Assembly (NCBI GenBank): GCA_951230915.1
Contig: OX579642.1
Location: 9,920,001-9,984,000 of the forward strand
Length of the DNA stretch: 64,000 nt
Origin: Antitrichia curtipendula
Taxonomy: Eukaryota; Streptophyta; Bryopsida; Hypnales; Leucodontaceae
Direction of reading: 5' to 3'
Shown: positions 24,468 through 34,548 of the stretch, one piece after another
Numbering within the stretch: the first letter of the stretch is position 1
Layout: each line of letters opens with the position of its first letter
Translations under genes and position numbers: made by a program
Notes under the pieces: model-generated
Seen by the model: the letters and a program-made list of their open reading frames with translations, nothing else
The model's database searches: none
Told to the model about the DNA's origin: nothing

Positions 24468-24869
24468 CAATTAAACCTCAAATTCCATTATACAACGAAC
24501 TTTGAGTAGGAAATTAGTCTAAAATACTTTTGGCAAGGTCAAGCCTCGCCGCTTTAAATATTTAGTACCAAATGCATTCACGTGCTACAATGGATTAGTA
24601 TTCAAGTAATCTTAAGCAAAGAATCAAAGTTTTGGGGCTTTCAACCTCCAAATTCAAAAGGAAAGCAATATGTTTTGAAGGGACCCTCTAGTCCTTCAAA
24701 ATACAAGAGAATTAGTGAAGAGTACAAAGAATTTAGAAGGAATTAGCCAATTTTTGGCTTAAAAGTGCTCCAACAACGTGTTGGTAGCATAGCGGAGCAA
24801 CAATAAGGAAATGAAAATAAGGTTTGGTCTGACAACGTGTCAGTACCAAGAAAATGAGAGTGAGGGTAT

Positions 24870-25850
24870 AAGAATGAGGGTTCCGACAACCTCAAGGGGA
24901 GGCCTTTTATACTCGAGCCAAGCCCTCCCCGGTAAGTTGTCGGTTAAAAAACGTTTAACTAACTACCTAACTAAATTCTAAACTACTATGAGATATTTTG
25001 TATTTAATCTTTGTTTAATAGGAAGGAAGGTCCTCAAGCAAGTTCCTTGAAGGCTTTAATTAGCCTTGAAATCTTGCCTAAATCAAATCCTTGATTGTCC
25101 CCAAAGATTTTATGAAAATAACCCTAACTAACCTAGATATTTTGCAATTTAATCCTAGGTCAAATCCAAATATTCTTAGTTTATTCTAAAGTGGCTTTTA
25201 AAGGAAAGATTTGACATCTTAACTAAATCCAATCTTCGATTTTTACCAAGATATTTTGTTAATTAACCTCGAATTACTACAAATTACTCTAAAAAAGTCA
25301 AACTAAGAGCTGACCCTATCTATCTTTTAGGGAAAAACTCCAATTTGAAAACCAATTGTGCCATCGCGTTCAGAAGACCCCAATTAGTCTAGGGGACCCC
25401 CTACCCCCTTCTTCCAGGCTGTAAATATTTGTAAAAACCACTAACGGTAATTCTAGAGAAAAGTCAAAATCCCAACTAATGGAATTTGAGTTTCCCGAGA
25501 AAACTAATTGGCTAGGGTTGCTTGGAAGGTTCGTGATAGTAAGAAAACATTCCTTATTTGCGACATTCGGACACCGCTAGCTCCTAGCTCGCCGGTCAAC
25601 TCGCCGTCGTGTTGTAAATTCTTGTTAAATTTGATGTCGATGCGGATTCGGGTACTTCTGACTATCAGAAAGTTTTCAAACTTGACAGGTCGCTTATCTA
25701 ATACATAAAACTCTAATCTAATTTTTAGTGAGATTTTTCCGCACTCTGGGTAATTTCTAAGAAATTACCATCAGTTTCAAAGGCGGTTGACTTCCCATGG
25801 AGTCATCGTGGAGTTTTGTAAAATCCCGAAACTTTTGGGCAATCTTTTGG
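24870..25850 (-). repeat. LTR-like block, minus orientation
   Basis: Reverse-complement relative of 20470-21330 with the same order of shared words and its own TATA-type box (GTATAAAAGGCC on the minus strand, 24901-24912). The distance from the shared GAAATTACCCA to the box differs between the two blocks (about 840 versus 570 bp), so one has gained or lost DNA. Interpretation as LTRs is inference; long TIRs of a DNA element are the alternative. Confidence 0.45.
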
Positions 25851-26740
25851 GAAGTGTCCAAAGGCCAAGGGCAAAACCAAACCTCCAATAAGGATGCTAA
25901 TTTTAGCAATTCCTTAATAATTTCCGCCCGGGGGGGAAATTATTCTGGTACCGGGGTTGTTGTGGATGATTAGCTCCGCTGTTGATCTCTCTTGACATGC
26001 TTTTATCCTAAAAGCACCTTTTTGTAAGCTCCAATCACCTTGCCCTTCTTCTACTTTGCATTCTGATTCATATTCTTCAACATTTATAGGTCTTCATGTA
26101 ACTAATCCATATTCTACATGAATTGGATCGAGATACTTCTAAACCTTGATATAGACTCTTGCACTTTAGCCAGGATGTCACATGTATTCACATGTCAAGT
26201 GTTACATGGACAAGACACTAGAACTGGCTAACTCTCACTTCATCACATCTCTCTAATACGTTAATATGGACTCTAAGACATTGAACTTAAGACATAAACA
26301 TAGAAAAGCATAGTATTTTGTGCTTTCCATGAATTAGAAGGGTTCCTCACTAATCTTGTAGGGACTTCTACCAAACTCCTCTCAACTACTAATTCATGCT
26401 ATTTTGCGTGAATTAACACTAAAAACTAACAGTAAATTGCGAAAAATAAATCCAGAGCTTCAAGTGCTAACTTGAGGGCTCACAGGGTCCTTCTACCTTG
26501 CTTTGTACACACTTTGCGTGTGTGGTTGCGTATATTCTCGTTGATTATTCAAAAGTCTTGCTATCGTTGGTATATCCTTGGGAACTAACTTGTGTGTTGA
26601 AGTCTCTTTGGTGTCTTGTACTAACCTTAGAGCAACCCCCCACCGTACCTTGGCGATGCCGCTTTGGAAGGCCTCTAGTGTGTGAGCTTGGTGTTTCCAC
26701 GTTGTCCTAACTTGTGTGTTCCTTTAAGTATATTTTCTTA
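25851..26740. other. Intergenic, nothing recognised
   Basis: No coding frame of note. A GC patch CCGCCCGGGGGGGAAATTAT near 25924 interrupts AT-rich DNA. Confidence 0.3.
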
Positions 26741-27010
26741 CCTTCTTCTAACGTTTCTCCCGTTGAGTAGACCCCCTTTGGGAACGGCAAAGCTTTGACC
26801 TTGCGAGGTGTATTTTCTAAGAGTTTTTGCCCCACCTTCTTCTAACTTCTCTCGTGTCGGGTGGACCCTCCCTCGGAACGGCGAAGCTTCAAACTAGTCA
26901 CAACCGTCAAGTCCTATAGTTTGTGTTAAAACGGTCCGGACGGCAAACTTCGAATCTTGGAGCAATACCAAGTTCTAGAGTTGGTGTTAAACCCAACTTC
27001 ACGGCAAAGC
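26741..27010 (+). repeat. ~94 bp tandem repeat with GGAACGGCGAAGCTT words
   Basis: Two units begin with CCTTCTTCTAAC at about 26741 and 26835. Each contains a GGGAACGGCAAAGCTT-type core, and a third degenerate core follows near 26930-27010. The core is the reverse complement of the TTCGCCGT core repeated at 24111-24310. Confidence 0.6.
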
Positions 27011-27124
27011 GTTGAATCTCCTTAGGCCTTAGTTCCAAAGTCTAGTTTCCAAGACCTTCTTGGAAACGTCCAGAGTTTAGCTTCCAAGATATTTAGGGTG
27101 TCAAGTTCCGAGTTACCCAGTGTT

Positions 27125-28078
27125 TTAACCCCTAAAGGTTTTTTACTGTGTTTTCACAAAAAAACGCTCCCAAACTGCCATTTCTAGTACAAGTACCAAA
27201 TTTTGAAAAAAAAACATTTTTGGACACATGTAACCATAGGATCTTGTAGTAAACTAGTTTGAGAAGATGTGGAAAAAATTTCAGAAATTTCCACCGTGTA
27301 GATTGCAAGAAATTAGCATTTGAAGTGACAAAAAACTTTTTTTTGTCCCTGCGAAAAACCGGGCAGCTGCACTTCACATGGTCACATTTGTATGAAAAAA
27401 TGTCCAAAATGGTGGTAACTCTTTGGATTCATTCTTCAAAGCAAGTTAGCTACATGCTTGAAAAATTTCAGATCATTTGGAATAGTACAACATATAGGAA
27501 AAAAATAGTAAGTAGAAAGAAGTAGAAAATGATTCAAAACACTAAATTGTTAAGGATTTAATTATGGAATTGAGAAATGCCAATCCAAATGATTGTAATG
27601 TTGTAATAAAAAATCTACACCTTGTATTTATATTTTTTTCCAAAAATATTGAATATTGAGTTAAATAAAGGACTTCAAAGTTTATTTTAGAGTAGAGATT
27701 CCATAACTACCCGCAAACTACCCACAACTAAAATTCCTCATAACTTTCATCTCATAAATCAAAGTGGAATGCTTCAAAGCTTTCCTTGTGCACATAAATC
27801 TAGAGAACCAATTTCAAATTTTTATTTCTCTAGAAAATGATTTTTAAAGAAGTTTTTTTTGCTGCCCGGACTGCCCGCCGAACAATGAAAACTACATATC
27901 ATACCATAACTTTTTAACCATGTGGTCAAAAGTTATGAAAATTGTTGGGCCCTAAAGCTACTCCTCGGGCACATCTTGTGGGAAGATTTCAAAGAAAAAA
28001 AATAAAAATTCCATTCGTGGTGTGCTGCCCAAAAACGCTATGTTGTCAAAAAACAGTGTTTGGTCCTTTAGGGGTTAA
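27125..28078 (-). mobile_element. piggyBac-like non-autonomous element, copy B
   Basis: The element is bounded by TTAACCCCTAAAGG at 27125-27138 and its exact complement at 28065-28078. That gives 10 bp TIRs starting CCCC and a TTAA target duplication, the hallmark of piggyBac transposons. The interior matches copy A (948-1787) in reverse. The longest frames (91 and 88 codons, opposite strands) show no transposase features. A third terminus of the same type lies at 31034-31047. Confidence 0.75.
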
Positions 28079-28119
28079 ATCTTGGCCCTAAAGTGTAGTA
28101 AAAGTCCAACTCTTTTTAG

Positions 28120-28200
28120 TTAGCAAAAATCCCGTTTCTTTGGCTAGCAAAAAATCCCGGTTCCTTGGTTAGCAAAAATTCCGTTCCCTTAGTTAACCCC
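28120..28200. repeat. Short tandem TAGCAAAAAT repeat
   Basis: Three ~31 bp units with the words TAGCAAAAAATCCCGGTTCC / TAGCAAAAATTCCGTTCCC lie head to tail just outside the piggyBac-like element. Confidence 0.65.
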
Positions 28201-28249
28201 CCCAAAAAATCCAGTCTGCCTTTAGAAACCGGAAAGAGCCAGAACCCCC

Positions 28250-28460
28250 GTCCAGTTGGGGATTCAGTCGCAAAGGCGTCCAGTTGGGGGTTCAGTCGCA
28301 AGGGCGTCAAGTTGGGGGCTCAGTTGCAAGGGTGGTCCAGTCACGGGATTGGGGGTTCCAGTCGCAAGGGCGTCCAATCACGGGTCGGGAGGTCAGTCGC
28401 AAGGGCGGTCCAGTCACGGGGTCGGGAGTTCAGTCGCAGGGGCGTCCAGTTGGGGAGGGC
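28250..28460 (+). repeat. G-rich minisatellite, ~33 bp units
   Basis: About six degenerate units contain CAGTCGCAAGGGCGTCCAGT and a GGGGG run. All three plus frames stay open for 80-120 codons because the unit lacks stops. That explains the glycine/serine/arginine-rich frames here, so I do not call a gene. The regularly spaced G runs could form quadruplexes; this is inference. Confidence 0.7.
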
Positions 28461-28469
28461 TCAGTTGGG

Positions 28470-29109
28470 GTCCAAGCGTCCAGGGAGTCGGGGTCCAGAG
28501 AGCTGGGGAGTCGGGGTCTTTGGGTAATCCCGTAACTTGGTCTAGGAAAAGAAGTCCAAAAACTAGGGGTCAAGCTTAATTGGAGAGAACCTTGATTGCA
28601 AAGAAAACAAAGGAGGGGGGGAGAAGAGAAGCCGTACGTCCGGGGATATTAAAAAAACCCTGCATACAAAAAGACTCGCATACTATCTCTCTCTCCACAC
28701 CAATTCGAACTAGCAAGAATGGAAGGAGATTAGGGGGAGTTGGAATGAAATAAGAGAGGTGGTGAGAGAGATGATGAATAGTTACCTAGGGTTAGCTAAA
28801 GTAGGTGTTAGGAGGGAAATCTCGAGAATTCATAGTGACCATTAGGAGATAGGATTAGGATGACACGAAGACAAGGTTGTGTAAGAGGTTAGGAGGGACA
28901 TTAAAACTTCTTGGGGTTTGAATCTATAGTTGTAAGACACCCATCAAAGCTTAGGTAGAATAGTGTTAGTGTAGAAAGAGAGAAAGGGAAAGAAAAGGAG
29001 AAGGAAAGAAGGAGGAAGGGAATAAAAGAGGTTAGATCACACGGGATCTACAATTTTTATAACATAAGCGGTAAACTTGGGGAAAAAATCCCACGACCCA
29101 AGGACCACC
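28470..29109. other. Purine-rich spacer, possible 5' leader of the exon at 29110
   Basis: A CT-rich word (CTATCTCTCTCTCC) near 28682 and long AG-rich runs (28980-29030) precede the small exon at 29110. This could be promoter and leader of a gene or an LTR, but no TATA box is clear. Confidence 0.3.
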
Positions 29110-29172
29110 ATGGAGTATGGAAATGGGCGCGCGGAGGTGGACGAGCGCATTTCCGACACCGGTAGTGACGAG
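29110..29172 (+). CDS. Candidate first coding exon, 21 codons
   Basis: ACCACCATGG gives an optimal plant start context. It is followed by 21 codons rich in Asp, Glu and Gly and a textbook donor GAG|GTAAGT at 29172/29173, phase 0. Base composition is much more GC-rich than the surroundings. The putative intron then runs into a 900 bp minisatellite, and I could not find the second exon, so this may be the 5' end of a gene or retroelement whose remainder is decayed. No family can be named from 21 residues. Confidence 0.3.
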
Positions 29173-29254
29173 GTAAGTCCTTGAATCAAAACTCGGTGTT
29201 TCCCCTTATTAGCATTGATTATTTTTTTTCTTAATTAGCGTGTTCAAGTGAATA

Positions 29255-30160
29255 GTGACCCAGAGTTAAATTTAGGAGTAAAAATTTCGAATTAAAAGTA
29301 GGAGTAAAAATTTAGAGTTAAGTTTAGGAGTAAAAATTTTAAGTTAAGTTTAGGAGTAAAAAATCCAGAGTTAAATTTAGGGGTAGAAATTTGGAAGTTA
29401 AAAGTAGGAGTAAAAATTTAGAGTTAAGTTTAGGAGTAAAAAATCCAGAGTTAAATTTAGGGTAGAAATTTGGAAGTTAAATTTAGGAGCAAAAATTTAG
29501 AGTTAAAAGTAGGAGTAAAAATTTAGAATTAAATTTAGGGGTAGAAATTTGGAAGTTAAAAGTAGGAGTAAAAATTTAGAGTTAAGTTTAGGAATAAAAA
29601 ATCCAGAGTTAAATTTAGGGTAGAAATTTGGAAGTTAAATTTAGGAATAAAAATTTAGAGTTAAAAGTAGGAGTAAAAATTTAGAATTAAATTTAGGAGT
29701 AAAAATTTCAAGTTAAAAGTAGGAGTAAATATTTAGAGTTAAGTTTAGGAGTAAAAAGTCCAAAGTTAAATTTAGGGGTAGAAATTTGGAAGTTAAAAGT
29801 AGGAGTAAAAATTTAGAGTTAAGTTTAGGAATAAAAAATCCAGAGTTAAATTTAGGGTAGAAATTTGGAAGTTAAATTTAGGAGTAAAAATTTAGAGTTA
29901 AAAGTAGGAGTAAAAATTTAGAATTAAATTTAGGAGTAAAAATTTCAAGTTAAAAGTAGGAGTAAATATTTAGAGTTAAGTTTAGGAGTAAAAAGTCCAA
30001 AGTTAAATTTAGGGGTAGAAATTTGGAAGTTAAATTTAGGAGTAAAAATCCAGAGTTAAAAATTAGGAGTAAAAATTGGGAGTTAAATTTAGGAATAAAA
30101 ATCCAGAGTTAAATTTAGGAGTAAAAATCTAGAGTTATATTTAGAAGTTGGAAATTAGGG
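29255..30160 (+). repeat. Minisatellite of ~26 bp units with ~237 bp higher-order repeat
   Basis: More than thirty head-to-tail units of the type AGAGTTAAATTTAGGAGTAA plus AAATTT fill 900 bp. Particular unit combinations recur: the variant TTTCAAGTTAAAAGTAGG lies at about 29706 and 29943, and AAGTAGG...CCAGAG blocks at about 29557 and 29795, both 237-238 bp apart. This indicates recent segmental duplication inside the array. Confidence 0.85.
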
Positions 30161-31033
30161 GAAAAAAATTAAGCTTAGGGTTAATTGTAGGGTTGAAACT
30201 TCCGAGAGAAGTGTCATACCTCCAACAATAGTCTTCAACACTCATGGAAGGAACGTAAAGGTTCCCCGCTCACGTAGTTAGGGACGTTAGAAATGACGTT
30301 AACTACCCAGCCAACCCGATACATAGGATAGACAGTTAGGGAGCTAGGAATTACCAATCACCTTTGCTCATCACAGTCAACTTGTTAATTACCCATGCAA
30401 TTCTAGTAGTATTCGCTGCCATCCACGACACTTAGAAAACGTTAGCACAAAAAAGATCCATTGCTTGGAAGGCACAGTGGACCGCGCTCACAACACCCCC
30501 ATATATTTAAAACGTGGATAACGGCATAGAACCTGGTCGGTGTTCGCCCGATTACCGAGGGTGGGTAATCTTGCGCCCACACGGGGGCAGCAAAATAACT
30601 TTTGCAATTTTTAAATTTTTTTTCTCTTGTAGATTATATATTTGTTTATTTGTAAAGCTTTGATTCATTTTGTTTGGATTTTTTTTGAGAAAATTATGGA
30701 CAATCTTGTTTTTCAGGCCCTTAGAGCATCTTCCTGAAAAAACTACATATTTCTGAATGCAATTTTTACAATTTTTCAAAAAAAAGAATTTCCGCAAGGT
30801 TTAATTTTTTTGCTTGAACAATCTTGCAATTTGGATTTGTGCTTTTTAATTCTATATTTAAAAGATATTAATATTCTAGATTTTCCTTCTATCTTGTATC
30901 TACTTCTACTTAACAATTTTTTTTTACTTCAATTAACAATTAATAATGAAAATTAAGATTTTCTAAATTTTTGTTTACTCTTTGCTATAGAAATGGCAGA
31001 TTTGGATGTTTTTGGCAGAAAAAAGGCCTCAGG
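30161..31033. other. Spacer, no gene
   Basis: 30180-30560 is balanced in composition and unrecognised. 30590-31033 is AT-rich, ends in a piggyBac-like terminus and may be the body of a third, truncated element. An 81-codon minus frame here has low-complexity Lys/Asn composition. Confidence 0.3.
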
Positions 31034-31047
31034 CCTTTAGGGGTTAA
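31034..31047 (+). repeat. Solo piggyBac-like terminus with TTAA
   Basis: CCTTTAGGGGTTAA is identical to the right end of the element at 27125-28078. It is preceded by GGCCTCAGG, which forms a short hairpin with GGCCT. No matching left end was found upstream. Confidence 0.55.
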
Positions 31048-31674
31048 GTTGTAGGATATTAAAAAAAATTCTTTCAAAATACGTTCCAAAAAAAACTTTA
31101 CCACTTGAAAGTACTAGAAAAGCCTATATTTAGAAGTTTGGGCATATTGAAATCGCAGTTGATGATTCACTCTTAAATTTTTCAGAAAATGTATATAAAC
31201 AAATTAATTAAGGATTTTAGAATTGGATTTGTTATTAAATTAGTATAGATGAAGATTTAAGCCTTGTTATATAATGGTATAGTTGGAAACAGTTTAGGAC
31301 CTCGAAACATGAAAGAAATATTGCGGTTTATTTATAGACATATAATAATATTAAATTTTCAATGTAAAGGTATTTTCAACTAAGAATCTATACAAATTTG
31401 ATTCACATAGCATTTTTCCTAAGAGTCCTTATAATTTATTCTGCATCTATAAAGAAAGCGTAAAGTCACTCGTAAATATGTTTAATATAATAAAAGAGTC
31501 TAGAATTAATAGAAATATATACTCCATTGATTTAATGAATTGCGGATTTTGTGAGAGTGCGAGTGTCTGGCTCACGTGGGCCATTCATAGCATGGTTCTT
31601 ACGATTAGGTGCTGCCGAACTAGGTGTTGACCTAAACCAGGGTTCCAAGTTCTAAATCCGTTTTTTTAGGATCC
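31048..31674. other. AT-rich intergenic, nothing recognised
   Basis: No coding frame, repeat with ends, or RNA gene detected. Confidence 0.35.
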
Positions 31675-32178
31675 TATTGCAACTTCTAGTGAGACTCGGC
31701 TCCTCCACCTTTGGAGACTCGGGATCCTTCGACTCCACGTCCGCCTTTGCCTTCTTCGAAGAAGACTTCTTCAACAACTTCGGCTTCGAGATAGGAACGT
31801 CCTTCGGAGTCTTTGCGCGCGGAGAGGCCTCACTCTTCTCCACGCCGTTCCCAAAGATCACCATCTTGCTCGTGGCTGTTGTCAACTGTTCTAGGATGCG
31901 ACATTGGACCGCTTCCGCAGAGGTGTCCATCGACCACTGCACGTCGTCCTCCTCGTCACCCGCGGTCTCCTCTTCATTGGTCTGGCTTGCAGAAGGAGAC
32001 AACTCCTTGTCGTCGGAACTGTGCTTCTTCTTCGTCGCGGTCTTGTCATCGGAACCAGATTTGCTCTTCTTCACGGCCTCGCGCTTGAGCTTCTTCAGCT
32101 ACTCGTCCGCGGTCGTGGAGTCGAAGGATCCCAAGTCTCCGAAGGCGGAGGAGCCGAGTCTCACTAGAAGTTGCAATA
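31675..32178. repeat. Locus flanked by 70 bp inverted repeats, open on both strands
   Basis: Arms 31675-31744 and 32109-32178 are inverted copies with four or five mismatches. The ~365 bp between them is GC-rich for this window and open on both strands. The plus frame has 172 codons (31677-32195). The minus frame has about 150 codons ending at 31652 and is Lys/Ser/Glu-rich (for example KKSSSKKAKADVESKDPE), interrupted by one in-frame TAG near 32096. The minus frame looks the more protein-like: charged, disordered, nuclear-protein-like. Neither is a known family. It could be a snap-back element, or a partial duplication of a gene end folded back on itself. Confidence 0.5.
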
Positions 32179-32766
32179 ATCAAGCTTGTTGCTAAATCCT
32201 GAACTGCGCTTCTCGTCCTTGTAGCTGCGGCACTCTTGGGTGAGTGAGCTGCCTTCATTATTGTTTTGTTGACAGAAGCAGTGACAGAAGCGGCGTTTTG
32301 CATTGCGGTGGCAAAAGCGACATTTTGCATTGAAGGTTCAGCACCTTCAGGCATATTGGAGTGTTGTGTTGTGGATAGATAGTCTTGGATGATTTCATTG
32401 CTATGATTTTGGTGGAGTTTTGAGCCGGCAACTTTGATCGTGTTGCTGTGGTTTTGGCAAGCGTGCGGATTGTTCCATCAAAGTGGTCTTCCGACTTCAA
32501 AAGCTTCAAGTATCGTAGAATGTTTCTTTGATGTATATATGGCTAGATGTGCATACTCTGTGTGGTTGCAGGAGGTTGTGATTCTTGTAATTGGTTGTGT
32601 ATTGTTGGTACATTTGTATCCTTTGTTTTGTAGTGATTTAAACTTAAGGTATTTGCAGTTGAATTATTGACTCATAAACTTTGTAACTTAGCAACATATA
32701 TAGCAAACTCTTATAATGTGCATTATAATACCATGCAAAAAGCAGCATCAAATACATGATAGAGAG
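32179..32766. other. Spacer, unrecognised
   Basis: Open minus frames of 102 and 83 codons continue next to the inverted-repeat locus with ALA/THR/ASN-rich composition from a GCAAAA/GCATTG-type repeat near 32270-32345. Not called as genes. Confidence 0.3.
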
Positions 32767-32901
32767 CAGCTTTGTAGTTATGAGCGATGCTTGAATGTTG
32801 AAAACCGAAGCTTGGGATTTGCAATCGATTCATTTTCAGCTTTCTAGTTACGAGTGACACCTGAATGTTGAAAAACTTGGAATTAGCAATCGAATCATTT
32901 G
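32767..32901. repeat. ~70 bp direct duplication
   Basis: Two head-to-tail units each begin CAGCTTT(G/C)TAGTTA and contain CTGAATGTTGAAAA or TTGAATGTTGAAAA, then GCAATCGA(T/A)TCATTT. The units are 32767-32836 and 32837-32901. Confidence 0.75.
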
Positions 32902-34548
32902 AATATAAGCAACTATAGCACTCCAATACAATAGCAAGTGTTCCCCCGTTGCCAATTGCAACAAAAATAGTATTCTAGTGTCGCAATATTCTTCGTCCTC
33001 AAGCCGCCAAAGGCAGGGGTGCTATACTCTTATTGTTACCCTAAACTTCCTCTAGGCCTTCTTTCTAAGATCTCCTCCGACCTGCTTGGCGATCATACAC
33101 AACTTCATTCAACCCTCCATTCTTTCATCTTCCTTGGTAGTAGTGCTTTCATTCATTGACGCTTGGGTCCGGACCTTTGGCATTAGTTTATAGCAAGAAC
33201 AGACTTTGAAACCTTCTTACAAACAAATTCCAAGACATTTTCTCTTGGAATTTGGTGCACCAAATTAGAGTTTTGCAATAGAATCTGTAGTAGTCGTGCG
33301 TGGCAAAAACTTGCGTCAGTTAGCTAAGTTATTGGAGAATACATTTTTATTGACCAAGGGTTAAGTTTTGGGGTTTTTGCTCTTTATCGTATTTCGGCGT
33401 TTTGTTGAAGGTTCTAATATTAGGTTTTCTTTTTCTGTAGGAATTTTGTTTACAGCCACTGGATCCGTGGTTTTTCTAAGCATGCTAGGGAATTGGACAG
33501 CAATTTTTGTATGTGTCCGTTTGTGCCAAGTTTTCAAAAGTTGTGATAGGAATAGCTCTAGGGTATCATTGTTATGAGCTGCATTGGCTTTTTCGTGTAA
33601 CTCATCTTCATCCCCATCAACAGCATCATTGTTGGTGCTTAGTGAAGCTGCTGATAAGGTACTTGGACAAATTAGGTTGTGAGGTGAGCCGTATTGGGTG
33701 CCTCATGCATCTTTTCACGCGTGTCAATGAGTGTATATTGTAGCTTACATGCATCATTAGCAAATTAAACCAAGGTAGGAGCCCCACAACACCCCACCCG
33801 GCCCTTTGAATTGAAGGTGGTGGATCCTATATCCCTGATGACGCATTGGTAGCTAGGTGCTACTCATAATGTATGCCCTTGCGCTTGTCACTTCCTCTTT
33901 GATGAGGACCTGAAAGCTGAAACAATGGTTTCGCAGCTAGATCTTGCAGAATTTAACCACCCAATTCGGAAATTGATCATGGCGGCTATCCACTTAGAGA
34001 AGTTCATGGTGTGATTTGACGTGTGTAAAATTCAAATCGCAGGGCTCCGCAAGCGCAGGAGGTGCAAATAGTGACGGCTAGGCTAGCTGCAACTTAGCTA
34101 TAGCTAGCTGTGCTTGGAGCTGTTTTTTTGTCCTCCTGAGTCGCAGTCAACGTTCTATATTGGAGAGTGTGATTAAATTGCACACCTAATGATCAAGCGG
34201 ATTAGCAATCCGTGATGTTCGGATGCTTTTGGCAAAGTTGCTCACACGCCAGCTCATGCAATTGAAGTATGCAAGTGATCACAATTTGTTTGTGAATTAC
34301 ATATGCAGTTGGCAAATTAGAAGATATCCCACGGCAACAACTGATCACAAATTTTACCTTCTAAATTGGCCCTCGGCCTCCACATCCATCGACCTACGTA
34401 CAAGAGCAGGATATTACAATGGAAATGGCAGGCTGTGAGCTTCGGCGGTAAGTTGTCGAAATCAAATTCATTTTTCTTTTCTTTTTTCTTTGGTATTGAT
34501 GAAGTTGATTGCATCAACTTATTATAAAAATTAATTAGTTATTAGAAA
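32902..34548. other. Intergenic, left flank of the large retrotransposon
   Basis: Only short frames (66-78 codons) without family features. The last bases before the LTR are TTATTAGAAA. Confidence 0.35.

Noticed and set aside
28165..28579. Three overlapping Gly/Ser/Arg-rich frames of 83-120 codons
   Set aside because: They are explained by a stop-free G-rich minisatellite read in three frames; no start context, splice site or family.
31677..32195. 172-codon plus-strand frame as a gene
   Set aside because: It reads the complement of the more protein-like Lys/Ser/Glu-rich minus frame; its Ser/Phe richness is the expected shadow.
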